Source of the DNA: Polaromonas glacialis
Lineage (GTDB): Bacteria; Pseudomonadota; Gammaproteobacteria; Burkholderiales; Burkholderiaceae_C
DNA length: 64,000 bases
NCBI RefSeq assembly: GCF_000709345.1
Contig: NZ_KL448323.1
Coordinates: 208,884 to 272,883, forward strand
Direction: 5' to 3'
How positions within the stretch are numbered: position 1 is the stretch's first letter; each line of letters opens with the position of its first letter. The position numbers and the translations under genes were made by a program. This document shows, in pieces, positions 49,273 to 57,692 of the stretch. The notes beneath the pieces are model-generated. The model did no database searches. It saw only the letters and a list, made by a program, of their open reading frames with translations, and was not told the origin of the DNA.

Positions 49273-51207
49273 TCAATGCCCGCCATGCACCAGCGCAAAC
49301 AGACTTGGAAGCGGCAGCCAGCGCTGGCCTGCCAGATGCCAGTATTTCTGGCCGCAGGCGGTGTCGAAAAACGCCCGCCGCCGTTCCAGCCGGCCGGCGC
49401 CGACGACATTTTTCAGCACCACGTAGCGGATGTCGCCGGTCGGCCCGAGGATCACCGTCGAGCCGCCGTAATAAGTAAAGGCTGGTCCTTCGGCCGAGGC
49501 GCGCACATGGCGCTCCTGGGTGATTTCGGCGACCAGGTCAAAGACGATCTGCCCGTTGGGTCCGGCGCGCCTTGCCGAACGGATCGATTCGATGCAGGGC
49601 AGGCCGACCGTGTCGCCGTCAAGGCGCGCGTCGCCATTGGCCACCAGCCCGAATTCCTCCGTGCGGCCGGGGTGCGTGATGTAGTGGCCGAGCATGCAGG
49701 CCTGGCGGTGCAATTCGTCAAGCCCGGCCGCATTGGCCGGGTCGCCGCTGAAGCGCAGCGCCGCGAAATCGAGGCCGGCTACCGGCGGCAGTTCCAGCCG
49801 GGGCCGGCGCCACAGCAGCGCGTCCTGCGACAGGTGGTTCGCCGTGCGTGGATAGATGTCGCGCCGCCAGAAGGCGTCGATCAGCGCGCCCCGGTAGTCC
49901 CAGGGGTCGTCGGGCACCAGGTCGTAGTCGGCGGTGATCATGGCGCGCAGGTAGTCGCCGAAGGTCATGCCGACCGGCGGGCAGTAGTCGATGGCGCGGA
50001 TGCAGATGCCCAGGAACTGGCTGGCCAGCTTGCTGGCGCGCTCGGCCAGGATGGTCTGCAGGTCGTGCGAGAGTTCACCCGGCGGCAACAGGCCGCTGCC
50101 GCCGGTGGCCAGGCGCACGAAACGCTCGGTGCGGCGCTGGTAGACCTGCACGAAGGCGTCGAACACCGCGCTGACCAGCACCGTGCCCAACTGGTGCGCC
50201 TCCAGGCTGCTCTGGTAGCGGGTCGGGTTGCCGGTGTCTTTCTCGACGGCGCTGCGCAACGGGCCATTCTGGCCGGTGGTGTGGCCGAACTGTCCTGCCA
50301 GCTCGGTCAATATTTCCGCGTGCTGCAGCGAACCCTTGCAGCGCCGGATGGCGGCCAGCACCACCTCGGCGTAGCTGAAATGCTGGAAGATGGCGACCAG
50401 GTCGGCAAAGGCTTCATGGAACGCGACCACGTCCGCGTTGGTCGGCACGATGAAATGCGCGCGCAGCCCGTCGAGCAGCGCATGCGTCACCTCATGCACC
50501 ACGATGTCGTGCGACAGGCAGGTGAAGACATAGCCGCCCGGCATGGTTCGTTTGGTTGGCCTGTCGCTGGCCGGGAAATAGCCAAAACGCAGCTCTCCAC
50601 GGGTGACTTCGTTTTCGTAATAGGCGTTTTGCTCCTGGCCGTGGTGCGGCCTGAGCACCAGCCGGGCCGGCGTCTTGCCGTCGCCAAAACCCCAGCCGAG
50701 GTTGCGGCCCAGCGCGGTCTTGAAGGTCGAATAGACATTACTGCAGACCGCATAGACCATCTGGTGGTGAAAGCGCGGGTCCGAGGGCGAGGGGTCGTAG
50801 CCATTGGCCATCAGCACCTTGCGGTCTTCCAGGTCCGCCTCGCGGTAGTGAATGCCCAACTGCCCGTCGTTCGGATCGACCTCGAACAGCTTGCCCACCG
50901 GACCGGGCGCCAGCGGCTCGAACGGGACGTTAAGCGTCGCAATTGAGCCTTCAAGCCGCGACACCGACGGATCGACCGTGTAGATGCGCAGCGGACGGTA
51001 GAGCGGGTCGCCGTGCTGGCGTTCATAGGGCGTGACCAGCGGCTGGCGCACGCCGGTTCCGATGGCATAGTCCTGGCCCTCGCCCGGATGTCGGAGGACG
51101 GACGGGGGCGCGGCAGCAGCGCCGCCTTCCTCGCGACTTGCGGCATCGGCGGCGACGGACTCGGTGGTCGTTGCCGTTGCTGCTGCGGCCGCAGGCTCGG
51201 ACGCCAT
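49273..51207 (-). CDS. Zinc metallopeptidase (gluzincin type) next to a caspase-domain protein
   Basis: This 644-residue protein contains the zinc-protease signature HEVTH (residues 238-242) and, 23 residues later, HEAFAD with Glu265, which resembles the NExxSD third-ligand motif of M4/thermolysin enzymes. No signal peptide or membrane segment is seen: the N-terminus is Ala/Thr-rich, so the enzyme is likely cytoplasmic. The C-terminal 250 residues have no motif I can name. The ATG shares one base with the stop of the caspase-domain gene, so the two are coupled. No named family fits fully; M4-like assignment is inference from motifs. Confidence 0.82.
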   Translation of the reverse strand: MASEPAAAAATATTTESVAADAASREEGGAAAAPPSVLRHPGEGQDYAIGTGVRQPLVTPYERQHGDPLYRPLRIYTVDPSVSRLEGSIATLNVPFEPLAPGPVGKLFEVDPNDGQLGIHYREADLEDRKVLMANGYDPSPSDPRFHHQMVYAVCSNVYSTFKTALGRNLGWGFGDGKTPARLVLRPHHGQEQNAYYENEVTRGELRFGYFPASDRPTKRTMPGGYVFTCLSHDIVVHEVTHALLDGLRAHFIVPTNADVVAFHEAFADLVAIFQHFSYAEVVLAAIRRCKGSLQHAEILTELAGQFGHTTGQNGPLRSAVEKDTGNPTRYQSSLEAHQLGTVLVSAVFDAFVQVYQRRTERFVRLATGGSGLLPPGELSHDLQTILAERASKLASQFLGICIRAIDYCPPVGMTFGDYLRAMITADYDLVPDDPWDYRGALIDAFWRRDIYPRTANHLSQDALLWRRPRLELPPVAGLDFAALRFSGDPANAAGLDELHRQACMLGHYITHPGRTEEFGLVANGDARLDGDTVGLPCIESIRSARRAGPNGQIVFDLVAEITQERHVRASAEGPAFTYYGGSTVILGPTGDIRYVVLKNVVGAGRLERRRAFFDTACGQKYWHLAGQRWLPLPSLFALVHGGH

Positions 51208-54203
51208 CAGCGCCTGCCCGGCGCGAGCGCTTTCACGGCCTGGGCCAGCTCGTTCACGGCTTGCAGCAAGCCTGTGTCGCCGGGGGCTGCCGCCATGGGC
51301 GCTTGCCGGCTGGCGGGCGAACAGCTGCCGGTGGCCAGCGGCTGGAGCAGGGCGCCCTGGCGCGCTGCATCGGCGCAGTCGAGCATCGGCGCCTGGCGTG
51401 CCGCGCTGCCAAACTCGGCCAGCACGCGGCGCAGGAATTCCTCGTTGCTCATGCCCTCGATGCCTGCGGCCAGCACCTTGGTGGCGCGCCGCGTGAAGTC
51501 GCCATTGCCGCCGCTTTCCAGCGCGACCTGATGGTCCAGGCAGGCCGAGAACTTCACGTCGCGCATCCCTTGCGGCCCGCCGCTGCTGAGCGCCCGCGTG
51601 GCGCTGCGCGACTGCCGGCGAAAGCGCTGGTGCGCCTCGGCAATCTCCGGCGTCATCCTGACGAAGCGCGCCTTGGTGCCGGGCGGCACGGCCATTTCGC
51701 CCGGCGACAAACCGACGGCAAACCGACTGTTGGTGCCCGAATGGCAGCAGTCCATGAAGCAGGTCATGTTCACGCCGTCGGGGATGCGACCAAACAGCTC
51801 GGCAATGTCGTCGTCGATGTACAGCGCGCCGCTGGCAAAGTCCACCGGGCACAGCGCCTCGTCAATCGCGTCGTCCTCGTCGCCGTTCAGGTCGGGCACG
51901 TGCGTGCCGTGGCCGGCGTACTGGAAGACGATCACGTCGCCCGGGCGGCACTCATCGACCAGCCGGTCCAGTTCGCGGTCCAGTGCGGCGCGGCTCGCGT
52001 CCAGATTGACCAGCAGCCGGGTCTCGAATCCGAGCGCCGACAGGGTGCGCGCCCAGTTGCGGGCATCGTTGACGCAGCCGGCGAGCTGGTGCTCGGGCGC
52101 CGGGTAGGCGTCGATGCCGACGCACAGCGCGACCCGCCGGCCGCCGCTGCTGGCACTGCCTGCCGGGGTGGCCGGCACGGGCGCCACCGGGGGAAGCACA
52201 AAAGGTGGCATCGCCGCAGCGCCTGGCATCGGCGCGGGCAGGCTGGTCGGCGGCATCGCGTAGGCGGCGCCGGATCCGCCGGGCAATGCGCTGAAACCGA
52301 ACTCTGCCGGCCAGTCGACCTCTTCGGTCCAGGGCCGCGATGCGCTGCGGCTGGCCGGGAAGGCCGCGATGTCGGCCGCGTCGGGCTGGTCCAGGATGCG
52401 GCGCACGATGCTGTTCATCGTCGGCGCGTCGTCGTCGAAGCCGCCGTGCGACAGCGACCTGCTGGCCGAGCGGCCGGTGTCGCCCGGCGTGGGCGACCAG
52501 ACCACGCTCGAAGGCGATGGCGACGCGCTTGCCAGGCCGAAGAGGCGCTTGAGGTCGGCATCGCCGCGCAGGCTCTCCTCCAGCCCGAGGATCGGCGTGG
52601 CGCGCCGGTCTTCCAGCGCATTGAAGATCAGGTAGAGCAGCGACTTGCGGTAAACCTGCGCGCAGTTGTCCTTGCGCTCGAAGTCGCGGCGCATGGTGTA
52701 GAGCGTGAGCGACTCGGCCGCTCGGCCCGGGCCGATGTGCTCCATCAGCCGCTGGCGGAAGGTGTCCACGCGCACTGCGGGCGCCAGGAAATGCGCGGTC
52801 TTGAAGCCGGGCACGCCCAGCGCGTGGGCCAGCGGCAGGAAATGGCTGTGGAAGATCGAGCCCGCGCTGTGGCCGACGGCATGCAGCTCGATCCGCTCGG
52901 CATGCTCGTCGCACAGCGCCTTGAGCTTGGCGGCGACGTAATGCGCGCCGCCGCCGATGTCGTCGCCGGCCGCCGGCGCATCCATCGCATGCTCGGCGCT
53001 GGACTTCATGCCACCCCAGATGCGCGGCCCCTGCAGGGCGCGCGCACCGATCTCGACCAGCGGGTCGGTGGTGAAGTCGGCCAAGCCACGCGACAGGGCG
53101 CGGCTGCCCTGCTGCGCGCGGCCCAGCAACTGGCCGATGGTCTCGAAAAAACCGGTTTCCCAGATGAAGTAAACGGGATAGATGCCGTTGTGCCGCCACC
53201 AGTCGATGTGCTTGTTGGCGATCTGCAGGCCGCTCGATTCGGACACCAGCCCGCCATGCGCGTAGAACACCAGGCGCAGCTTGTGGCCGGCCGGCAGTTC
53301 GCTGACCGCCTGAGGCAGGTGCTGCTCGAAGATGGCGTCGATGTCGCCTGGCGTCGAGGCCGCCTCGCCTTCGCCCGACAGGCGGCCGACCCGCAGGTTG
53401 ACCAGGTGCGGCCGCATGGCGTTGAGCGCTGCCGTGCCCAGGCCCGAGTCCCGGCTTTGCGCAGTGCCGGATGCGTCGCCGGTATCGCCAGCGCCCCCTG
53501 CCCGGCTTGCGGCGGTGGCCTGGCCGGCTTCCTGCTCGTCATGCGACAGCTCGGCATCGCCGCGCTCGCCGGCATTGTCCAGGGTGCGCGACAGCGAGCG
53601 GATGGCCCCGGCGACGAAGCGGTCGGTTTCATCGGGAAAGGGCTGGGGCTGGGCCGCGCCGCGCGAGGCACTGGCCTGCATTTCCTGCCGGATGTCATCG
53701 ACCTCGGCCAGGATGTCGGCATACACCAGCGCGCTGCCGGGGCACGACTTGGGCGACATCGAATTGTGAAAGCGCAGCGTGCTGGCCGGCAGGTGAAAGC
53801 GCGACTGGACCCCCGCCACGACCCGCAGCGCGGTGTCCTTCTGCGCGCCGCCGAACGGGTCGCGTCCCGTGTCGAAGTCGCCGATCATCTCGAACATGAA
53901 GGGGCCGAAGGCCTTGTTGCCGTTGTGTCCGGCGGCGCTGGCCGGCGGCAGGTTCCAGTTGCGGCCCAGCCAGACCATGCCCTCGGGGTCGATGGTGAGG
54001 TGCTGGGCAATGTCGCTCCAGCCGTTGACCTGCGTGTGGTGGCGCCACATCGAGACAATCGTGTCGTGGCCACGAAAGTCGGCGTGCCGGGGCCGCCAGG
54101 TGTGGTGCATGTGTACCGCGTCGATCTTGCGGGTGAAGGGAAACTTCTGGAGAAGCTGCTCGAACTGATCCGGCGACAAACGCTGGAAGGTGGGTGTCGG
54201 CAT
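51207..54203 (-). CDS. Amidase-hydrolase-caspase fusion protein
   Basis: This 998-residue protein joins three catalytic modules. Residues about 25-165 resemble the T7-lysozyme/PGRP amidase: early His34 (HMHHTW), then His146 and Cys154 in FHNSMSPKSCPG, the same 8-residue spacing as the zinc His/Cys pair of that family. Residues about 305-500 look like an alpha/beta hydrolase (VFYAHGGL; GHSAGS with Ser446). Residues 688-960 form a C14 caspase-like domain, VALCVGIDAY, then His765 in YAGHGTH and Cys820 in MDCCHSG. Disordered Ala/Gly and Pro stretches join the parts. There is no signal peptide. The metallopeptidase gene follows directly. Confidence 0.85.
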   Translation of the reverse strand: MPTPTFQRLSPDQFEQLLQKFPFTRKIDAVHMHHTWRPRHADFRGHDTIVSMWRHHTQVNGWSDIAQHLTIDPEGMVWLGRNWNLPPASAAGHNGNKAFGPFMFEMIGDFDTGRDPFGGAQKDTALRVVAGVQSRFHLPASTLRFHNSMSPKSCPGSALVYADILAEVDDIRQEMQASASRGAAQPQPFPDETDRFVAGAIRSLSRTLDNAGERGDAELSHDEQEAGQATAASRAGGAGDTGDASGTAQSRDSGLGTAALNAMRPHLVNLRVGRLSGEGEAASTPGDIDAIFEQHLPQAVSELPAGHKLRLVFYAHGGLVSESSGLQIANKHIDWWRHNGIYPVYFIWETGFFETIGQLLGRAQQGSRALSRGLADFTTDPLVEIGARALQGPRIWGGMKSSAEHAMDAPAAGDDIGGGAHYVAAKLKALCDEHAERIELHAVGHSAGSIFHSHFLPLAHALGVPGFKTAHFLAPAVRVDTFRQRLMEHIGPGRAAESLTLYTMRRDFERKDNCAQVYRKSLLYLIFNALEDRRATPILGLEESLRGDADLKRLFGLASASPSPSSVVWSPTPGDTGRSASRSLSHGGFDDDAPTMNSIVRRILDQPDAADIAAFPASRSASRPWTEEVDWPAEFGFSALPGGSGAAYAMPPTSLPAPMPGAAAMPPFVLPPVAPVPATPAGSASSGGRRVALCVGIDAYPAPEHQLAGCVNDARNWARTLSALGFETRLLVNLDASRAALDRELDRLVDECRPGDVIVFQYAGHGTHVPDLNGDEDDAIDEALCPVDFASGALYIDDDIAELFGRIPDGVNMTCFMDCCHSGTNSRFAVGLSPGEMAVPPGTKARFVRMTPEIAEAHQRFRRQSRSATRALSSGGPQGMRDVKFSACLDHQVALESGGNGDFTRRATKVLAAGIEGMSNEEFLRRVLAEFGSAARQAPMLDCADAARQGALLQPLATGSCSPASRQAPMAAAPGDTGLLQAVNELAQAVKALAPGRR

Positions 54204-54322
54204 GGCGCGCCCCTTTTGACGAGTGGGCGCCCACTCTACACCCGCAGGGTGCGTGCTTTCAAGCTGGGCAGCAGCCGGCTTGCGCGGCGGCGGCCTGCCA
54301 TTTAAACTGCGCTTGCGCTATG

Positions 54323-54793
54323 TCAATCGACCTCGGCAATCAGCTCGATCTCGACGCAGGCGCCCAGCGGAATCTGCGCCACGCCAAAGGCGCTGCGCGC
54401 ATGCTTGCCGGCGTCGCCGAAGACTTCGCCGAGCAGCTCGCTGCAGCCGTTGGTGACCAGGTGGTGTTCGGTGAAGTCGCCGGTCGAGTTGACCAGGCTC
54501 ATGACCTTGACGATGCGCCTGACCTTGCCGAGGTCGCCCACGGCGGCATGCAGCGTGCCCATCAGGTCGATGGCGATCAGGCGGGCGGCAGCCTTGCCTT
54601 CGTCCGTGGTCACGTTCTTGCCGAGCTGGCCGACGATGACCTGGCCGTCCCGCTTGGCCAGATGGCCGCTCAGGAACAGCAGGTTGCCGGTGCGCACGAA
54701 GGGCAGGTAGGCGGCCGCCGGCGCGGCGACTTCGGGCAGCGTGATGCCCAGGGACTGGAGCTTGGCGTAAACAGGGTGGGTGCTGGTGGTCAT
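54323..54793 (-). CDS. RidA/YjgF/Rid family protein
   Basis: This 156-residue protein belongs to the Rid family, whose RidA members hydrolyse reactive enamine/imine intermediates. It shows NLLFLSGHLAKRDGQV, then KVMSLVNSTGDF and the terminal KHARSAFGVAQIPLGACVEI, with the conserved arginine in HARS. It resembles the longer YjgH-like or Rid2-7 subgroups more than archetypal RidA. It lies 119 bases upstream of the caspase-fusion gene in the same direction, so cotranscription is possible but unproven. Confidence 0.9.
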   Translation of the reverse strand: MTTSTHPVYAKLQSLGITLPEVAAPAAAYLPFVRTGNLLFLSGHLAKRDGQVIVGQLGKNVTTDEGKAAARLIAIDLMGTLHAAVGDLGKVRRIVKVMSLVNSTGDFTEHHLVTNGCSELLGEVFGDAGKHARSAFGVAQIPLGACVEIELIAEVD

Positions 54794-54884
54794 GGTGGTA
54801 GGTGTGTGAAAGGAAAAACGGGTGATGGATTTGCGCCGGCGGGAAAAGGCGGGATTCTCCAGCCGGAAAATTAAATAAATCAGG

Positions 54885-54940
54885 TCAAATACGGTGCTTG
54901 CGCAATCGCTACGGGCGTGAGCTGCTATGAATAACAAAGC
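54885..54940 (+). repeat. Hairpin repeat copy R9, between ridA and comEC
   Basis: This intergenic copy keeps GGTGCTTGCGCAATC then ACGGGCGTGAGCTGCTAT and is in the same orientation as R7 and R8. It marks the right side of the accessory-looking block. Confidence 0.87.
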
Positions 54941-54988
54941 ATTGGCGGCCGGCACGTCCTGGCATGGTAACGCACTGCGTTCGCAGGT

Positions 54989-57601
54989 TTGAAGGAAGGT
55001 AAGCTCTGCCATGGGCCGGTTTTTTCCAGGTCGGCCCGGGCCTATCACCCGTCAAGAAAGACAACCCTGCGCTCTTTGACTGCCACCCGTCGTACAGGCT
55101 TCGGGCCTGCGCTGGCCGGCTTTGTCGCGGGTGTGGCCTTGCAGTTGCAGCAGCCCGCGCTGTGGCCCGCCGACCGCTATGCCGCGATGGTGGAGCTGGC
55201 CCTTGCGCTGGCCGCTGGCTGGTACGCATTCCAGACTCGAAAACCCCTTCAAGGCCAGGCGCTGCGCATGGCTGGCGCGCTGCTGGTGCTCCTCATGGCC
55301 CTGCTGCTGGGCTTTGGCCTTACCGGCTGGCGGGCCGTTGCCTTTCAGGCGACCGCGCTCGATCCGTCGCTGGAAGGACGCGACATCGACGTGACCGGCA
55401 GGGTAGTGGCCATGCCGCAGATCGGCGAGGACGCCGTGCGCTTTCGCCTGGGGCTGGAGTCGGTCCGCCTCGACGGCCGGGCGGTGTCGCTGCCGCCGCA
55501 GATACAGCTGGGCTGGTATGCGGGCTTCACCCCGCGCGAACCGAAAAATGCATCGGCTGAAAGCAGCGATGCGTCCGAACTCGCGCTGGACCTGCAGCGC
55601 CAGCCGCAGCCCTTGCGCGCCGGCGAGCGCTGGCAAATGACGGTGCGGCTCAAGGCGCCGCACGGCAACAGCAACCCGCATGGTTTTGACTACGAGCTGT
55701 GGCTCTGGGAGCAGGGCATCCAGGCCACCGGCTATGTGCGCGCCGGGCCGAAGGATGCGCCGCCGCTCAGGCTCTCAAACGGCTGGCGCCATCCGGTGGA
55801 GCGCGCCCGCCAGTCGGTTCGCGAGGCCATTTACCGTCAGGTGGCCGACCGGCAGCTGGCCGGGGTGCTGGCCGCGCTGGTGGTCGGCGACCAGAACGCC
55901 ATCGAGCGCGCCGACTGGGACGTGTTTCGCGCCACCGGCGTGGCGCACCTGATGAGCATCTCGGGGCTGCACATCACGATGTTCGCCTGGGTGGCGTCGC
56001 TGCTCGCTGGCAGGCTGTGGCGCGCTTCGGTGCGGCTGACGCCTAGGGGGTGCCTGGCGCTGCCGGCCAGCAGCGCCGGCGCGCTGGGCGGGTTGCTGCT
56101 GGCAGTGCTGTATGCACTGTTTTCGGGCTGGGGCGTTCCAGCGCAGCGCACCATCTGGATGCTCGCCACGGTCGTGCTGCTGCGCCAGGGCGGCCGGCAG
56201 TGGCCGTGGCAGCACACCTGGCTGCTGGCGATGGCGGTGGTCGTCATGCTGGATCCGTGGGCCTTGCTGCAGGCGGGCTTCTGGCTGTCGTTTGTGGCGG
56301 TCGGCGTGCTGTTTGCTACGGATTCAGGAGCTGGAGATGCAGGCCAGAAAAGCGCAGAGCCCGTGTTTCATTCAAAATTCGTGCCCTGGTGGCTGCACCG
56401 GCCGCTCTCAAGCCTGTGGCGCGGGGCGCGCGAGCAATGGGTGGTCACGCTGGCGCTCACGCCGCTGTCGCTGCTGCTGTTCAACCAGGTCTCGCTGGTC
56501 GGCCTGCTGGCCAATGCCGTCGCCATTCCATGGGTCACGCTGCTGGTCACGCCGCTGGCATTGATGGGTGTCATGTATGCACCACTATGGGACGTGGCCG
56601 CCTGGGCTGTCGGGCTGCTGGCGTGGGGTCTGCAGGGGCTGGCCGGCTGGCCGATGGCCTCGGTCAGCGTCGCGGCTGCACCTTTGTGGTGCGCCTTGGC
56701 CGGCGTGCTGGGCGGCGGGCTGATTGCCCTGCGCCTGCCCTGGCACTGGCGGCTGCTTGGTGTTCCGCTGCTGCTGCCGGTGCTGCTGTGGCAGCCGGCC
56801 CGCGTGGCGCCGGGCCAGTTCGAACTGCTCGGGGCCGACATCGGCCAGGGCAATGCGGTGCTGGTGCGCACCGCCGGCCACAGCCTGCTGTACGACACCG
56901 GGCCACGTTTTTCGCGCGAAAGCGATGCCGGCCACCGGGTACTGGTGCCGCTGCTGCGGGCGCTGGGCGAACGCCTCGACATCGTGGTGCTCAGCCACCG
57001 CGACAGCGACCACACTGGCGGCGCCCCGGCCGTGCTGGCGATGCAGCCGCAGGCCAGGCTGCTGGCTTCCATCGAGGACGGCCATGAACTGCAGGCCCTG
57101 CGCCCGTCAACGCGCTGCATCGCCGGCCAGCGCTGGACCTGGGACGGCGTCGATTTCGAGGTGCTGGCGCCAGCGGCTGGCGACTACGACGTGCCGAACA
57201 AGTCCAACGCCATGAGCTGCGTGCTGCGCATTTCCAATAGCGTGCAGACGGCCCTGCTGGCCGGCGACATTGAGGCGCCGCAGGAGGCCCGGCTGGTGGC
57301 CGGCGACGCGGCGCGGCTGAAGGCCGATTTCCTGCTGGTGCCGCACCATGGCAGCAAGACCTCGTCCAGCCCGGCCTTCCTGGACGCGGTGCAGCCCCGG
57401 CTGGCGCTGGCCCAGGCGGGCTACCGCAACCGCTTTGGCCATCCGGTCGCCGGGGTGGCGGCGCGCTACGACGAACGCGGCATCCGGCTGGTGCGCTCGC
57501 CCGACTGCGGCGCGGCGACCTGGCAGAGTGTGAAACCGGCGGAAATCCGCTGCCAGCGCCAGGCCGAGCCGCGCTACTGGCAGGCCGCGCAGCCGCTCTA
57601 A
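54989..57601 (+). CDS. comEC: DNA internalization-related competence protein ComEC/Rec2
   Basis: ComEC forms the inner-membrane channel for DNA in natural transformation. The protein (up to 870 residues) has an N-terminal DUF4131-type part, a competence membrane domain (GVAHLMSISGLHITMFAWV; FSGWGVPAQRTIWM) with many membrane segments, and a C-terminal metallo-beta-lactamase-like domain (LGADIGQGNAVLV; LSHRDSDHTGG; LLVPHHGSKTSSS). No ATG occurs early. TTG 54989 or TTG 55076 must serve; the first is listed. Residues 443-462 derive from a repeat copy in a loop between membrane helices. Confidence 0.93.
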   Translation: MKEGKLCHGPVFSRSARAYHPSRKTTLRSLTATRRTGFGPALAGFVAGVALQLQQPALWPADRYAAMVELALALAAGWYAFQTRKPLQGQALRMAGALLVLLMALLLGFGLTGWRAVAFQATALDPSLEGRDIDVTGRVVAMPQIGEDAVRFRLGLESVRLDGRAVSLPPQIQLGWYAGFTPREPKNASAESSDASELALDLQRQPQPLRAGERWQMTVRLKAPHGNSNPHGFDYELWLWEQGIQATGYVRAGPKDAPPLRLSNGWRHPVERARQSVREAIYRQVADRQLAGVLAALVVGDQNAIERADWDVFRATGVAHLMSISGLHITMFAWVASLLAGRLWRASVRLTPRGCLALPASSAGALGGLLLAVLYALFSGWGVPAQRTIWMLATVVLLRQGGRQWPWQHTWLLAMAVVVMLDPWALLQAGFWLSFVAVGVLFATDSGAGDAGQKSAEPVFHSKFVPWWLHRPLSSLWRGAREQWVVTLALTPLSLLLFNQVSLVGLLANAVAIPWVTLLVTPLALMGVMYAPLWDVAAWAVGLLAWGLQGLAGWPMASVSVAAAPLWCALAGVLGGGLIALRLPWHWRLLGVPLLLPVLLWQPARVAPGQFELLGADIGQGNAVLVRTAGHSLLYDTGPRFSRESDAGHRVLVPLLRALGERLDIVVLSHRDSDHTGGAPAVLAMQPQARLLASIEDGHELQALRPSTRCIAGQRWTWDGVDFEVLAPAAGDYDVPNKSNAMSCVLRISNSVQTALLAGDIEAPQEARLVAGDAARLKADFLLVPHHGSKTSSSPAFLDAVQPRLALAQAGYRNRFGHPVAGVAARYDERGIRLVRSPDCGAATWQSVKPAEIRCQRQAEPRYWQAAQPL
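56315..56373 (-). repeat. Hairpin repeat copy R10, inside comEC
   Basis: This copy keeps GCTACGGATTCAGGAGCTGG, then AAAAGCGCAGAGC and GTGTTTCATTC. It is antisense to comEC and lies in a loop region after a membrane helix. Confidence 0.7.
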
Positions 57602-57692
57602 AAATGCGGGCTGATGCACTCATATGGCGCATAACTTGCTAAGCTATGGTGAAAGTACCTACCCATTCCAAACCAGACGGAAATTCAAGCTT

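Noticed and set aside
51138..54305. A 1055-codon open frame antisense to the caspase-fusion gene
   Set aside because: It has His/Arg/Gly-rich shadow composition typical of the opposite strand of a high-GC gene and no family motifs.
48283..54322. A search by eye for a gasdermin-like or other small effector gene beside the caspase gene
   Set aside because: The gaps at 49103-49272 and 54204-54322 hold no credible small gene, so no pore-former is claimed.
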